Numbered from the stretch's first letter, positions 9,004 through 19,976 are shown. The stretch: 64,000 bases of DNA from Candidatus Saccharibacteria bacterium HGW-Saccharibacteria-1 (GCA_002839415.1 PGXZ01000005.1:1-64000); one strand, 5' to 3'. Notes: generated by a model from the letters alone, not told the origin. Program-made: numbers and translations.

Positions 9004-9570
9004 TTAAGCCTTTTTGCGCTCGCGATAATCGCCAGTTGTAGTATCAACTGAAATCACATCGCCAGTCTTGATAAACGCTGGAACCTTTACGACTATACCA
9101 GTCTCCAAAGTCGCATCCTTTAGAACGTTACTACTGGTGTCGCCCTTAACAACATCTTCGGCATAAGTCACCTCAAGATATACGTTTTTAGGAAGTTCAA
9201 CATTTATAATATTGTCGTTAAACGATTGTAAAGTCAGACTATCGCCCTCTTTCAAATAACCAGCAGCGTCCTCAACGATATCGGCCGATAATTGAAATTG
9301 TTCAAAAGTTTCAGGATCCATAAAATGGAAATCCGTTCCATCTGTATACAAATATTGAACAGTTCGGCTGGTAACTTCAGCTGAATCAATTTTTTCTTGA
9401 CCCTTGAAAGTTTTAGGGATAACACTGCCATCAATCAAGTTTTTAATCTTGACGTTAACAATGCTACCACCGCGGCCAACAACTTTTTGGTTATATTCGA
9501 CTACTTTAAAAGGCTTGCCGTCCAGTTGCAGCACAACACCTTTTTTTAGTTCAGTTGGTGAATAAGCCAT
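9004..9570 (-). CDS. efp: Elongation factor P
   Basis: KGVVLQLDGKPFKVVEYNQKVVGRGGSIVNVKIKNLIDGSVIPKTFKGQEKID. Confidence 0.97.
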   Translation of the reverse strand: MAYSPTELKKGVVLQLDGKPFKVVEYNQKVVGRGGSIVNVKIKNLIDGSVIPKTFKGQEKIDSAEVTSRTVQYLYTDGTDFHFMDPETFEQFQLSADIVEDAAGYLKEGDSLTLQSFNDNIINVELPKNVYLEVTYAEDVVKGDTSSNVLKDATLETGIVVKVPAFIKTGDVISVDTTTGDYRERKKA

Positions 9571-9573
9571 CTT

Positions 9574-9777
9574 CTAACCCTGAGTAACGAATGGTAATAG
9601 TGCTAGGTGTCGAGCACGCTTAATAGCAACTGCTAGCTGGCGTTGTTGCTTTGCGCTTAGACCAGTTTTACCAATTTGCTTAATTTGACCATAAATGTCG
9701 ATAAATCGTTGCAAAGTTTTTACATCTTTGTAGTCAAAATATACTGGTGTATCTTTTTTAAATCTTTTAATTGCCAT
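9574..9777 (-). CDS. rpsR: 30S ribosomal protein S18
   Basis: [50 protein letters not shown]; start moved to MAIKRF. Confidence 0.96.
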   Translation of the reverse strand: MAIKRFKKDTPVYFDYKDVKTLQRFIDIYGQIKQIGKTGLSAKQQRQLAVAIKRARHLALLPFVTQG

Positions 9778-9797
9778 AATAATATTCTCCAATATCC

Positions 9798-10253
9798 CTA
9801 AAAAGGAATTTCACTTAAATCAATAGGTTTGTCATCGACGTCTTCAATTACGACGTCGCCACTTTTCTTCGACTGGCTACTGCCACCACCTTGTTCAAAG
9901 TCGCCATCATCGCTACGTCCACCGCCAACGAAGTTAAAGTCTTCGACAATAACATCAACAGCTGAGCGTTTTTGACCTGAATCTTTGTCATCCCAAGTTC
10001 GTTGCTCGAGGCGTCCGCTTACTAGAACTGGACTGCCCTTTGACAAATACTGCGCGATAACTTCGCCAGTTTTTGCCCAAGCTACACAGTTAATATAACT
10101 AACTTGGTCTTGTTTGGTGCCGTCAGCACCCTTCCAACTTCGGCTTACTGCGAGACTAAAATTAGTAACGCTTTGCCCACCGGACGTGGAACGAGTTTCG
10201 GGATCACGTGTTAGGTTTCCCATCAAAATAACTTTGTTAAATCCCTTAGCCAT
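9798..10253 (-). CDS. ssb: Single-stranded DNA-binding protein
   Basis: [35 protein letters not shown]; acidic tail ending DLSEIPF. Confidence 0.96.
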   Translation of the reverse strand: MAKGFNKVILMGNLTRDPETRSTSGGQSVTNFSLAVSRSWKGADGTKQDQVSYINCVAWAKTGEVIAQYLSKGSPVLVSGRLEQRTWDDKDSGQKRSAVDVIVEDFNFVGGGRSDDGDFEQGGGSSQSKKSGDVVIEDVDDKPIDLSEIPF

Positions 10254-10256
10254 TGT

Positions 10257-10607
10257 CTACTCCTCTTCTTTTACATCATTTTCAGATGCGTTTGCTTTTG
10301 CTTCCTCTAGAGCTGCTCGGCCCTTTTCGTCAACGGTTACAAGTAGATAACGCAATACTTCGTCAGTAATGTTCAATGTATTGCTAATCTTCAAAAGTGC
10401 GTCAGCTGGTAATTTTACATCAAAGTAAACATAAACAGCGAAGTCTTCTTTTTTAATGCGGTAAGCAAGTTTTTTCTTGCCCCAGACATCTTCTTTGATA
10501 ATGCTACCGCCATGAGTCGTAACTAGACTGCGCACCTTTGCAAGTGGCGTCTCTAGGTCAGTCTCTAGGTCGGGGTGAATCAGAACGGTTAGTTCATATT
10601 CTTTCAT
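10257..10607 (-). CDS. rpsF: 30S ribosomal protein S6
   Basis: YELTVLIHPDLE...GKKKLAYRIKKEDFAVYVYFDV. Confidence 0.95.
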   Translation of the reverse strand: MKEYELTVLIHPDLETDLETPLAKVRSLVTTHGGSIIKEDVWGKKKLAYRIKKEDFAVYVYFDVKLPADALLKISNTLNITDEVLRYLLVTVDEKGRAALEEAKANASENDVKEEE

Positions 10608-10701
10608 ATAGATTTCCTCCTCTGGAATCCTTATGGATGCTTATATCTGGTATAAGCCGAGTTAATAACAGACTAATTATAACAGTTATCTGTGGATAAA
10701 T

Positions 10702-12951
10702 CTAGAGCTTATCTTCCAGGCCAAGTTCGTCCATACTCGAAATTAACACCTCACGTGGCCGTGCGCCATCAGCTGGTCCGATCAGCCCCTGATCTTCCAT
10801 AGTTTCAATTAGTCGAGCTGCGCGAGCATAACCAACCCTCAGCCGTCGCTGCAACAAGCTAGCGCTGGCTTTGCCGCTATCAATCACAACCCTAACGGCG
10901 TCCTTGTACATATCATCTTCATTGTCACTACCAGTGCTAAAGTCCATTACTACCCCGCCCTTGCCATTCAATTGAACTGGCTGGCTAACGACCTCGTTGT
11001 TATATTGCGGCGGCGATTGCATCTGCAAATGATTAGTAATTTTCGTAACTTCCTGATCAGTTACCCAAGCACCTTGAATACGCTTTGGCTTACTCATACT
11101 TGGCGTCAACAGCAGCATATCACCTTGTCCAAGCAGTTTCTCTGCCCCAATCTGGTCAAGGATAGTACGACTATCCACCTGAGATGCCACCGTAAAGGCA
11201 ATCCTGGCAGGTATATTAGCCTTAATTAGGCCGGTAATGACATCAACTGATGGACGCTGTGTCGCTAAAACCAGGTGAATACCAACTGCCCTGGCTTTTT
11301 GAGCCAGACGTACAATCAAAGCCTCGACATCACGGGCGGCAATCATCATCAAATCAGCCAACTCGTCAATTACAATCACAATGTATGGCATAGCGCCATT
11401 TTCATGCTCTTGTGGAATGCCATCTTCGTCCGAAACGGTAATTTTTTTACTGCCCGAGGTAATCATTTGATTATAAGTTTTAATATCCTTAACTTTATGA
11501 CTAGCTAGTAAGGTATAACGTCGCTCCATCTCGTTAACAGCCCATTTTAGGGCACTAATAGTCTTGTCAGGTTCAGCAATCACTGGCGTCAACAGATGCG
11601 GAATATCAGCATAAGCCGCCATTTCGACTTGCTTTGGGTCAACCAAAATCAATTTCATTTCGCTTGGACTATTGCGATACAGTAGTGATGTCAATAATGT
11701 ATTGATCATAACTGACTTACCTGAACCAGTTTGACCAGCGATCAACAGGTGGGGCATTTTGTTTAGCTCGCCAACCACGGCTTCACCAGATATATCTTTA
11801 CCAATTGCAAAGGATAGTGGCTCATGGGTGTCTTTCCATTGTCGACTAGTTAAAATCGAGTGCAAGCGTACATCAGCCGCTTTGCGGTTAGGAACCTCAA
11901 TACCAACCGCCTTTTGGCCAGGAATTGGCGCTTCGATACGCAAGCTTTGGGCCGCCAAATTGAGAGCAATGTTAGTTTCAAGGGCTGTAATTCGGGTCAA
12001 TTTAACACCGCTAGGAGGTTTAAGTGTATATTGCGTGACCTTAGGCCCAATATTTGCCCCTTCCATCTCGACATCAATATTAAATTCACCCAATGTATCT
12101 TTGATAATCAAAGCATTTTGTTGAACATCGCCAGCATCGGCCGGAGACTGCTTCTTTTCCAACAAATCAACACTTGGCGCCTCCCAATTAGGGTCGCTAA
12201 TTGTAACAAGCGCCGCCTTATCCTCGGCAACCTTATCACGCGTTACGCTACCCTTTAGGCTCGATAGTTTGGCTTGTTTTTTGTCTTTGGCTGCAACTTC
12301 ATTAGCATCGAGTGTTGGCACGCCAGCGTTCATCTTGAAATTACCAATCATAGTTGTTTTAGGGCCATCAATCGCGGCTGCGTTGCGCATAACTTTAACG
12401 TTAGCCTCTTGCTCTTCTGATTCATGGCGACCAAGCTGCAAAATCTTTTCAAAAACCGTAAAAGGTGAAATCTTAAAGATAAACAAACCAGTAATAACAA
12501 TTAACAATACGTAAATAAAGGCCGCGACAGTGGTGTTAACCAGTGCCAACACGCCGCTATTGACCAAATCGCCAACAAAACCGCCAGTTGATTTGCCTGT
12601 CTTGTCCTTAAGTAGTCCAAACAGGGCTGAAAACCAAATTATCTCTGATATCGAAGCTAATTTAATAACAAACGGGATGCGATTGTCTTCGGACCGAAAA
12701 ATCTCAACCGCTATATATACCGAAATAATCGGTACAACATAGAACGCATAGCCCACGCTCAGCAGCATTGACTGTTGCACCCACTCGAGCACTGGACCAC
12801 CGGCGCCAAACCAAGCCACTACAAACAGAATCGAAATAGCTATCAAAAAGACAGCGCCAACCTGAGTCCAAAAACCACTCGGCAAGCTATGCTGCGGAGT
12901 TGATTTTATTGGAGTTTTTTTTCGGGATGATCGTTTTTTCTTTTTTGGCAT
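10702..12951 (-). CDS. ftsK: DNA translocase FtsK/SpoIIIE
   Basis: N-terminal TM helices, Walker A HLLIAGQTGSGKSVMINTLL, C-terminal winged-helix gamma domain. Confidence 0.95.
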   Translation of the reverse strand: MPKKKKRSSRKKTPIKSTPQHSLPSGFWTQVGAVFLIAISILFVVAWFGAGGPVLEWVQQSMLLSVGYAFYVVPIISVYIAVEIFRSEDNRIPFVIKLASISEIIWFSALFGLLKDKTGKSTGGFVGDLVNSGVLALVNTTVAAFIYVLLIVITGLFIFKISPFTVFEKILQLGRHESEEQEANVKVMRNAAAIDGPKTTMIGNFKMNAGVPTLDANEVAAKDKKQAKLSSLKGSVTRDKVAEDKAALVTISDPNWEAPSVDLLEKKQSPADAGDVQQNALIIKDTLGEFNIDVEMEGANIGPKVTQYTLKPPSGVKLTRITALETNIALNLAAQSLRIEAPIPGQKAVGIEVPNRKAADVRLHSILTSRQWKDTHEPLSFAIGKDISGEAVVGELNKMPHLLIAGQTGSGKSVMINTLLTSLLYRNSPSEMKLILVDPKQVEMAAYADIPHLLTPVIAEPDKTISALKWAVNEMERRYTLLASHKVKDIKTYNQMITSGSKKITVSDEDGIPQEHENGAMPYIVIVIDELADLMMIAARDVEALIVRLAQKARAVGIHLVLATQRPSVDVITGLIKANIPARIAFTVASQVDSRTILDQIGAEKLLGQGDMLLLTPSMSKPKRIQGAWVTDQEVTKITNHLQMQSPPQYNNEVVSQPVQLNGKGGVVMDFSTGSDNEDDMYKDAVRVVIDSGKASASLLQRRLRVGYARAARLIETMEDQGLIGPADGARPREVLISSMDELGLEDKL

Positions 12952-13035
12952 AATATATTCTTTATTATAAGTGTTTTAAACTTTATTTAATATATATTAT
13001 AGCAAAATTTACTACGTTTTGCAAGTGGCTTAAGC

Positions 13036-15168
13036 TTAGTAGCCGCGAGTATCAATTTTGTTGCGAGGTTCAACCGCTTCGGTGTCTGGCACCTGTGGGG
13101 CTGGGAACCGTTTAGGGGCTGGCCGTTTAAAACCAGCATTATCGTCAGATTGTGGGTTTTGGCGTTGTTGATTGCGGTTGTTATTACCAGCATTGCTACC
13201 ACCCACTTCGTTGATAACAGGTATGACGATCGGTGTTCGACGCGTCTGGTCATACAAAATATGCGTAATTTCTTCTTTGAGTTCTTTTTTGACTACATCT
13301 AAATCAACATGCTTGCCCGAGAAAGTTCGAGCAACTTTTTGCTTTAGATATTGCCTAATCATACCCATTAACTCTTCGCTGTCGCGCAGATAAATAAATC
13401 CACGGCTGATAATATCCGGGCTGGTCATCAAACGGCCACTGCCGCGTTGAATCGTTAGAACTACCACAAACATGCCTTCGGTCGCCATGTGAATGCGGTC
13501 TTTTAGGACAACTTCGGATACAACTGCACCGCTGTCGTCATACATAATACCACCAACTGGGATTCGTCCGGCCTTTTTAGCGCCTTCGGTGTTGATTTCA
13601 ATCACATCGCCACTGTCACAGACAAAGATATTTTCACGTTTAATACCGGCGTACTTTTCAGCAATTTCGGCGTTGTTGGCAAGCATGTGAAACTCGCCGT
13701 GAATAGGCATGTAAAACTTTGGATTAAGGGCGTTAATCAGCTGAACATGGTCATCGTGATAGGCATGTCCTGAAAGGTGCAGCGGACCAATCCCGGTCAA
13801 ATGAGTTTTACCGTTTTGAATAACCGAGCTGCCCTCGCGCATCAAACCATCAACCGTTCGGGCGACGTATTTTTCGTTACCAGGGATTGGGTTTGAACTA
13901 AAGACAATTACATCAGAGTTTTTAATCTTGACGAATTTGTGACTACCGCTAGCCATACGATTAAGCACAGCGTTAAATTCACCTTGTGAACCGGTACAAA
14001 CGATAGTTACCTTGCTGTCTGGTAGCTTCACGACATCTTCCATTTTAACAACAACGTCTTTTGGAATCTTAATAACACCAGCTCGCAGCGCAACTTCGAG
14101 GTTTTGGATCATACTGTAACCAGCAAAAGCCACTTTGCGATCAAACTTCTTAGCCTCGTCCAAAATAATTTGCATACGGTGAACTTGGCTACTAAAACAG
14201 CTTAAAATCAAGCGGCTGTTTGGATGTTTTGTCATGACTTGACCAATACTGTCCTGAATGTCGAATTCGCCAAAAGTATGCGTACCGGCTGATTCACAGT
14301 TGGTCGATTCGTTCATAAGTAGCAGGATGCCTTCGGTCGTAGCAATCTCGGTCAAGCGCGCAATATCAAGCTTGCGACCATCAACCGGATTCTCTTCGAA
14401 ACGCCAGTCGCCTGTGTTAATTAGCACTCCAAGCGGCGTACGAATAACAACGGCTGCACAATCTGGAATTGAGTGATCCATTCGGACTAACTCAATATTA
14501 AAGCTATCACCTATTTGAATACGTTCATGTAAGTCCGGATTAACTTCAATATATTCAGGTTGATAACCGCTAGTGGCCTCCTCCATAGTTCGAGCCACCA
14601 TACCTAGCGTAAATTTAGTTCCATAAACAGGCGCCGGTATCTTGTCAGCCATGTGCCTATATGCGCCAATGTGGTCAAGGTGACCGTGCGTAAAAATATG
14701 CGCCCGGATCTTGTGCTTATTTTCCTCAAGATAAGTAATATCAGGGGTAATATAATTAATTCCAGGATAATCTGCACCTGGGAATAAAAAGCCCGCATCG
14801 ATAACGATAATGTCATTATCATATTCGATAGCCATCATGTTTTTACCGATGCCCATTTCACCCAAGCCACCGATTGGCATGATTTTAATCTTTGGGCCTT
14901 GAGCTCTTGGCTGTTTCTTTTGATCAGCCAAACTAAATTGACGACCATCATAGCCGTTATAAATTGATTTATTAACCGGCACATTGATTAAGTGCTGGCT
15001 AGCACGTTGATTAACATTTTCACTAACGCGACGTTGCGCACGGTAGGACTCACCCTTGCGAGTAGTCGTGTTATTCAGTACTGTATTGCTTGATTTTTGA
15101 CGAGGTTGAGGGTTTGGCCGTTTAGCTTGGTCATCACCTTGTACATTAGAGAGTCTTCTTTGACCCAT
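13036..15168 (-). CDS. rnj: Ribonuclease J
   Basis: Metallo-beta-lactamase/beta-CASP: HIFTHGHLDHIGAYRHM, VICTGSQGEFNAVLNRMA, HLSGHAYHDD. Confidence 0.95.
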   Translation of the reverse strand: MGQRRLSNVQGDDQAKRPNPQPRQKSSNTVLNNTTTRKGESYRAQRRVSENVNQRASQHLINVPVNKSIYNGYDGRQFSLADQKKQPRAQGPKIKIMPIGGLGEMGIGKNMMAIEYDNDIIVIDAGFLFPGADYPGINYITPDITYLEENKHKIRAHIFTHGHLDHIGAYRHMADKIPAPVYGTKFTLGMVARTMEEATSGYQPEYIEVNPDLHERIQIGDSFNIELVRMDHSIPDCAAVVIRTPLGVLINTGDWRFEENPVDGRKLDIARLTEIATTEGILLLMNESTNCESAGTHTFGEFDIQDSIGQVMTKHPNSRLILSCFSSQVHRMQIILDEAKKFDRKVAFAGYSMIQNLEVALRAGVIKIPKDVVVKMEDVVKLPDSKVTIVCTGSQGEFNAVLNRMASGSHKFVKIKNSDVIVFSSNPIPGNEKYVARTVDGLMREGSSVIQNGKTHLTGIGPLHLSGHAYHDDHVQLINALNPKFYMPIHGEFHMLANNAEIAEKYAGIKRENIFVCDSGDVIEINTEGAKKAGRIPVGGIMYDDSGAVVSEVVLKDRIHMATEGMFVVVLTIQRGSGRLMTSPDIISRGFIYLRDSEELMGMIRQYLKQKVARTFSGKHVDLDVVKKELKEEITHILYDQTRRTPIVIPVINEVGGSNAGNNNRNQQRQNPQSDDNAGFKRPAPKRFPAPQVPDTEAVEPRNKIDTRGY

Positions 15169-15775
15169 ATTTTATATTCTCCTTTTCATTTTTATGAAAA
15201 TCTATTATTTTTGATAACTTGTTAAAATCTTCGACAAGAGTTGACCTAAGCCCACCATTATAAAGCGCGGCGGCTGGATGATACAAAGGCACGATTGTCA
15301 ATTCTGTTTCGCCAAACTTTATTTGGCTGGGCTGTCCGTGAATATCACCAATCTTTTGATTTGGTAAAAAATATTCCATGCTATGCCTGCCTAACGTCAC
15401 CACAACCCGAGGTTGTATGGCGTCCAACTGACGTACCAGATACGGCCAAAAAGCTTCCTTTTCACTTATCTTTGGGTCGCGATTATTTGGCGGCCGATAT
15501 TTTACAATATTCGTTATGTACACATCGCTACGGTCTAAATCAATAGTAGCTAGCATTTCATTTAAAAACTTGCCAGCCGCGCCCATGAAGGGCAAACCTG
15601 ATAAATCTTCTTTTTTACCTGGCGCTTCACCGATGAAAACAACATCAGCATCAATGTTACCGTCCCCCATCACAAGGTTCGTGGCTTCTCGAGCCAAATC
15701 CGGGCAGATATTATTTGATACAATATCTGCCTTAATTTGCTCAAGAAATGCTTGTTTTCGGTTAGTCATAGACAT
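15146..15775 (-). CDS. Type 4/5 uracil-DNA glycosylase family protein
   Basis: VVFIGEAPGKKEDLSGLPFMGAAGKFLNEML...VYITNIVKYRPPNNRDP...VPLYHPAAALYN. Confidence 0.92.
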   Translation of the reverse strand: MSMTNRKQAFLEQIKADIVSNNICPDLAREATNLVMGDGNIDADVVFIGEAPGKKEDLSGLPFMGAAGKFLNEMLATIDLDRSDVYITNIVKYRPPNNRDPKISEKEAFWPYLVRQLDAIQPRVVVTLGRHSMEYFLPNQKIGDIHGQPSQIKFGETELTIVPLYHPAAALYNGGLRSTLVEDFNKLSKIIDFHKNEKENIKYGSKKTL

Positions 15776-15825
15776 TTACAAGATTGCGATCAGTAACTCT
15801 ATATTATCACAAAATCGTCTTGAAA

Positions 15826-17943
15826 TCAAGCCTTGGCCGCTTTGATACTTAAACTTAGTCGGCCGCGATCGTCGATTCCGATTAGCTTAACCTTAACAAT
15901 TTGACCTTCGGTTAGGACGTCAGTTACTTTTTCGATACGCTCATTTGCAAGCTCACTAATGTGAACCATACCGTCAATACCCGGCATAATATTAACAAAT
16001 GCACCGAAATCTTTAATACTAACAACCTTACCCTCGTACATCGTGCCCACTTCTGGCTCTTCGGTCAACCCCTTAATCCAGTTCAAGGCTTTTTCAATAG
16101 CTACCGTATCAACCGCTGCGACCGTAATTAAGCCGTCTTCGGCAATATCAATTTGCGCGCCGGTTTCTTGAGTAATTTTCTTGATCACCTCCCCGCCCTT
16201 GCCAATCACTGCACCAATTTTGTCTGGATTGATTTTAATCTTTTCGATTCGTGGAGCATACTGGCTAAGCTTTTCACGTGGTCCGGCTAGTGTTTCGAGC
16301 ATGTGACTCAGTATAAAGGCACGGCCAGGCTTTGACTTCGTCAAAGCTTCGCCAAGGGTTGAAACTGGCAAGCCATGAACCTTCATGTCCATTTGAATGG
16401 CCGTAATGCCCTTTTCTGTACCGGTAACCTTAAAGTCCATATCTCCTGCAAAATCCTCAGCATCAGCAATATCACTTAAGACATAAAAATTGTCGCCATC
16501 AACCATTAAGCCCATGGCAATACCCGATACTGGGGCTTTTAGAGGCACACCAGCATCCATTAGAGCTAAACAACTACTGCAGGTTGCCGCCATCGAAGTC
16601 GAGCCATTTTGACTCATAATCTCAGTTACGCTACGAATTGCATAAGGAAACTCCTCGGCGGTTGGGAAAACCGGCAATAATGCACGCTCAGCTAGAAAGC
16701 CATGACCGATTTCGCGTCGGCCAGGACCACTAAGGCGACGAACCTCGCCAACTGTAAAGCCAGGGGCATTATAGTGGTGCATATAACGTCGTTCACCTTC
16801 GGTTACTTCCATAGTATCTACAATCTGAGAAAAACTAAGTGGCGCAAGAGTTACAATATTCATAGCCTGAGTTAGACCACGGGCAAATAAGCTTGAGCCG
16901 TGGGTACGCGGCAAAACACTAACTTCGGATGACAATTGTCGAACTTCGTCTAGTTTTCGACCATCTGGGCGCAAACCGTGAGCGACAATACCCTTGCGGA
17001 CGTCTTTGTGTAATGCACTAGTAAAGGCTTCGTCGTACTCGTCATGAAGAGCTTTATAATCATCAACGCCAAGCTTCTTGCTCATTTCTTCGTGGAAAGC
17101 CCAACGTAAAGTTGAAACTAATTCATTGCGTTCTGGATAAGCCTTGCGCAAAGCCTCGCCCAATTTGCCGTCAACCCATAAATCAACTTCAGCTTGAATT
17201 TCTGCATTTGGCAAAATCAACGTATATTCCTGGGCAACAGGCGCAATTTTTTCAACTAGTTGTTTTTGCAATGCAATTGCTGGCTGATAAGCCTCGAACG
17301 CCCAAGCAAGAGCCTCGGCAATAACCTCTTCACTAACCTCATTAGCACCAGCCTCAACCATAGTAATACCGCTTTCAATACCGGCGACTACAATGTCGAG
17401 ATCACTAGCTTCGCGCTCGGCAGGTGTTAAGAACGCTTTGAATTCACCATCGACACGGCCAACGCGTAGTCCCGAGACTGGACCATCAAATGGTGCACCG
17501 GTTAGCATTAGAGCGACGCTAGAGGCAATCATTGCAATTGCATCAGGTCGGAAGCTTGGGTCAAGAGAAAGCACACTTGAAACAACCTGAACCTCTTGGC
17601 GATAACCTTTCGGAAACAACGGACGAATCGGACGATCAATCAAACGGCCAATTAGAATTGCTTCGTCACTTGGACGACCCTCGCGTTTAATAAACCGACT
17701 ACCAGAAATTTTACCAGCTGCATAAAACTTTTCTTCATAATCGATACTAAGTGGGAAATAATCCAAAACGACTGGTCGGCTGCCGACCATAGCCGTACCC
17801 AATACTACGGTTTCACCGTAAGTTACTAGTACACTGGCAGTAGCACGAAAGCCAACACGGTTTACCTCAAGTGTTAATGGGCGTCCGCAAAAATCAGTAG
17901 TAACTGAAAATATTTCTTTACCACTTGGGTTGATAGTAGACAT
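15826..17943 (-). CDS. pnp: Polyribonucleotide nucleotidyltransferase
   Basis: RNase PH domains, KH and S1 domains; start M33 has a strong SD (AAGGAGGA). Confidence 0.96.
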   Translation of the reverse strand: MSTINPSGKEIFSVTTDFCGRPLTLEVNRVGFRATASVLVTYGETVVLGTAMVGSRPVVLDYFPLSIDYEEKFYAAGKISGSRFIKREGRPSDEAILIGRLIDRPIRPLFPKGYRQEVQVVSSVLSLDPSFRPDAIAMIASSVALMLTGAPFDGPVSGLRVGRVDGEFKAFLTPAEREASDLDIVVAGIESGITMVEAGANEVSEEVIAEALAWAFEAYQPAIALQKQLVEKIAPVAQEYTLILPNAEIQAEVDLWVDGKLGEALRKAYPERNELVSTLRWAFHEEMSKKLGVDDYKALHDEYDEAFTSALHKDVRKGIVAHGLRPDGRKLDEVRQLSSEVSVLPRTHGSSLFARGLTQAMNIVTLAPLSFSQIVDTMEVTEGERRYMHHYNAPGFTVGEVRRLSGPGRREIGHGFLAERALLPVFPTAEEFPYAIRSVTEIMSQNGSTSMAATCSSCLALMDAGVPLKAPVSGIAMGLMVDGDNFYVLSDIADAEDFAGDMDFKVTGTEKGITAIQMDMKVHGLPVSTLGEALTKSKPGRAFILSHMLETLAGPREKLSQYAPRIEKIKINPDKIGAVIGKGGEVIKKITQETGAQIDIAEDGLITVAAVDTVAIEKALNWIKGLTEEPEVGTMYEGKVVSIKDFGAFVNIMPGIDGMVHISELANERIEKVTDVLTEGQIVKVKLIGIDDRGRLSLSIKAAKA

Positions 17944-18113
17944 AATTGTCCTCCTTTTTAATATCATTCGCCTAATACTAATTTCGGCGAGTAAGTAACG
18001 GGTACAGAAATTTGTAGTACAAATCACTCTATCCACCACTTAATTCGCCCTAGCGTATGATGTAATTATTATAGCATGATTAGGCTAGCTACGTAATTTA
18101 ATCGATAGAAAAA

Positions 18114-19016
18114 CTATCTTTTAGAATTTGAATATTTTGCTGAAATCACACCACTTAAGTCTCGCCATGCAGATGTCATTTGATCAATATCACCCGAAGT
18201 TACAATACCAAGCTCACCGGGCAGATTCTCCATTTTACCAACCAAATCGTTAAATTCGGACTTTGCCAATGTCAAAGCCTCATAATCAGCCGCTGAATGT
18301 GTTTTGTTATACGCCGCAATCGTGCCATACATTTTCTTGGCTAATGACGCATAATTTTGACCAAAATCTTTTAATTTAGCGTTTTTTGACGACACCAATG
18401 AACTAACCAAATCATCAATCTCAGCATCAGTCAGCGTGGCTTTAGTTCCTAATTTAGATACTTTTTGCGAAAAATTATAAATGGAGGGTTCTACATCAAA
18501 ATAAACTTCAATCTTTGGCACAATTACGTCAACTTTTTTTATATAAGTATCGTACTTTAACTTTATCTCACCATCCTTAAGCATCGAAGTCTCTTCAAGC
18601 TTTTTATATGATGATTTAAATTTATCAAAAGCAGCTTTTTCCTCACTTAATTTCTTGTCAAAATCACTAACCTCTAAATTTAACGAATCAGACACCTCAT
18701 TATGCCTGGAGCTAAAACTATTCCAACTATCCGTTACTTCATTTGACTTTATATAGGCATCTTTGTAATTGACAGAAAAAGTTGCAACATAAATCACAAC
18801 GGCAATAAAAACAATCAATAATACAGACAATACTGAAATGAAAATTATAGCCAGTTTTTTTGATAGCTTAGTCTTGGGTTTTGATTGCACGTCGTCGTTG
18901 TCTTGAGGCTGCGTTTCAACTTGCTGATGAAATTCAGGCTGTGGCGTGAATATAGGCTGAGGAGGCTGAGTCTCAACTGGAGTATTAGCTTGGCTTTCTT
19001 GATTATTTGGATCCAT
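18114..19016 (-). CDS. Hypothetical membrane protein (Pro/Gln-rich N-terminus, one TM, extracytoplasmic helical domain)
   Basis: ORF with TM KKLAIIFISVLSVLLIVFIAVVIYVATF. Confidence 0.7.
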   Translation of the reverse strand: MDPNNQESQANTPVETQPPQPIFTPQPEFHQQVETQPQDNDDVQSKPKTKLSKKLAIIFISVLSVLLIVFIAVVIYVATFSVNYKDAYIKSNEVTDSWNSFSSRHNEVSDSLNLEVSDFDKKLSEEKAAFDKFKSSYKKLEETSMLKDGEIKLKYDTYIKKVDVIVPKIEVYFDVEPSIYNFSQKVSKLGTKATLTDAEIDDLVSSLVSSKNAKLKDFGQNYASLAKKMYGTIAAYNKTHSAADYEALTLAKSEFNDLVGKMENLPGELGIVTSGDIDQMTSAWRDLSGVISAKYSNSKR

Positions 19017-19105
19017 TTTTACCTATTTATTTTGATTTATCTCTATTTACGATTCTAGTTCAAGAACTATAATTAAACAATAGCACTTTTTGATATAATG
19101 ACATC

Positions 19106-19582
19106 ATGATAAAACGACGAGTAAACGTACGTGGAATAATTTATAAGAATGGCAAAGTAATGGCTCAACAACTGACGCCCGATCATGAAGGCAATGAGCG
19201 CAATTATTGGTGCACTCCCGGTGGTGGCATGGATAATTTCGAATCGCTTCACGAAGGCCTAACTCGTGAGATGATCGAAGAAACTGGTATTACACCTAAA
19301 ATTGGAAAATTATTATTCATTCAGCAATTTTCAGATGAACGCTACCACGACGGAGAGGTCGAACAACTTGAGTTTTTCTTTCATATCGAGAATGCTGATG
19401 ATTATGGGGTAATTAACTTGGAAAACACCTCTCATGGATTACTTGAAATTAAGAACGTCGATTTTATTGACCCCAAAAAACATGATTTGTTGCCAGATTT
19501 TTTACAAACAATAGATATTGAAAAATATATTGTAAATGACACGCCAGTGTTTATTAGTAATAAATTAGAATCTAAAAAATAA
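19106..19582 (+). CDS. NUDIX hydrolase
   Basis: Nudix box GGGMDNFESLHEGLTREMIEETG. Confidence 0.92.
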   Translation: MIKRRVNVRGIIYKNGKVMAQQLTPDHEGNERNYWCTPGGGMDNFESLHEGLTREMIEETGITPKIGKLLFIQQFSDERYHDGEVEQLEFFFHIENADDYGVINLENTSHGLLEIKNVDFIDPKKHDLLPDFLQTIDIEKYIVNDTPVFISNKLESKK

Positions 19583-19683
19583 TACTACCACAGCCGAACT
19601 ATTAAATATAACTCCTGACGGAGTTATATTTAAAAAGTGCGCCCCTTGCGTAGGTATGGTAGTGTTATTTTTTAGATTCTAAT
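19564..19683. repeat. Nested inverted repeat: 26-bp outer arms (one mismatch) around a perfect 12-bp hairpin
   Basis: ATTAGAATCTAAAAAATAATACTACC ... GGTAGTGTTATTTTTTAGATTCTAAT; inner AAATATAACTCC-TGAC-GGAGTTATATTT (19604-19631). Confidence 0.85.
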
Positions 19684-19690
19684 AGACAAA

Positions 19691-19721
19691 CAAAAAAAGA
19701 ACTCCGCAATTACTTGCGGAG
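19691..19721 (-). terminator. rpsO terminator
   Basis: CTCCGCAA-TTAC-TTGCGGAG followed (minus strand) by U-rich tract. Confidence 0.75.
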
Positions 19722-19976
19722 GCCTAATGCTGCTACGGTTTTCTTGTAACTATCGAAATCTTTAGCTTCAAGATATTTAAGCAGTCTTTTGCGACGACCT
19801 ACCATCTGAATAAGTCCGCGACGAGCCATGTTGTCGTGCTTGTTGCTTTTTAGATGCTCGGTAATCTCTTTGATACGAGTTGTCAGAACAGACGCTTGTG
19901 CCTGTGGGCTGCCAACGTCGGTTTTGTGGGTTTGCGTCAAAGCAAATGCTTTGGCTTTATTCTCTGCTGTAATCAT
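19710..19976 (-). CDS. rpsO: 30S ribosomal protein S15
   Basis: TDVGSPQAQASVLTTRIKEITEHLKSNKHDNMARRGLIQMVGRRKRLLKYL. Confidence 0.96.
   Translation of the reverse strand: MITAENKAKAFALTQTHKTDVGSPQAQASVLTTRIKEITEHLKSNKHDNMARRGLIQMVGRRKRLLKYLEAKDFDSYKKTVAALGLRK

Noticed and set aside
11759-12514. Plus-strand ORFs opposite ftsK
   Set aside because: Antisense to a confident ftsK CDS; no recognisable domain
15146-15168. Overlap of the rnj start and udg stop
   Set aside because: Ordinary operon-type overlap, not unusual
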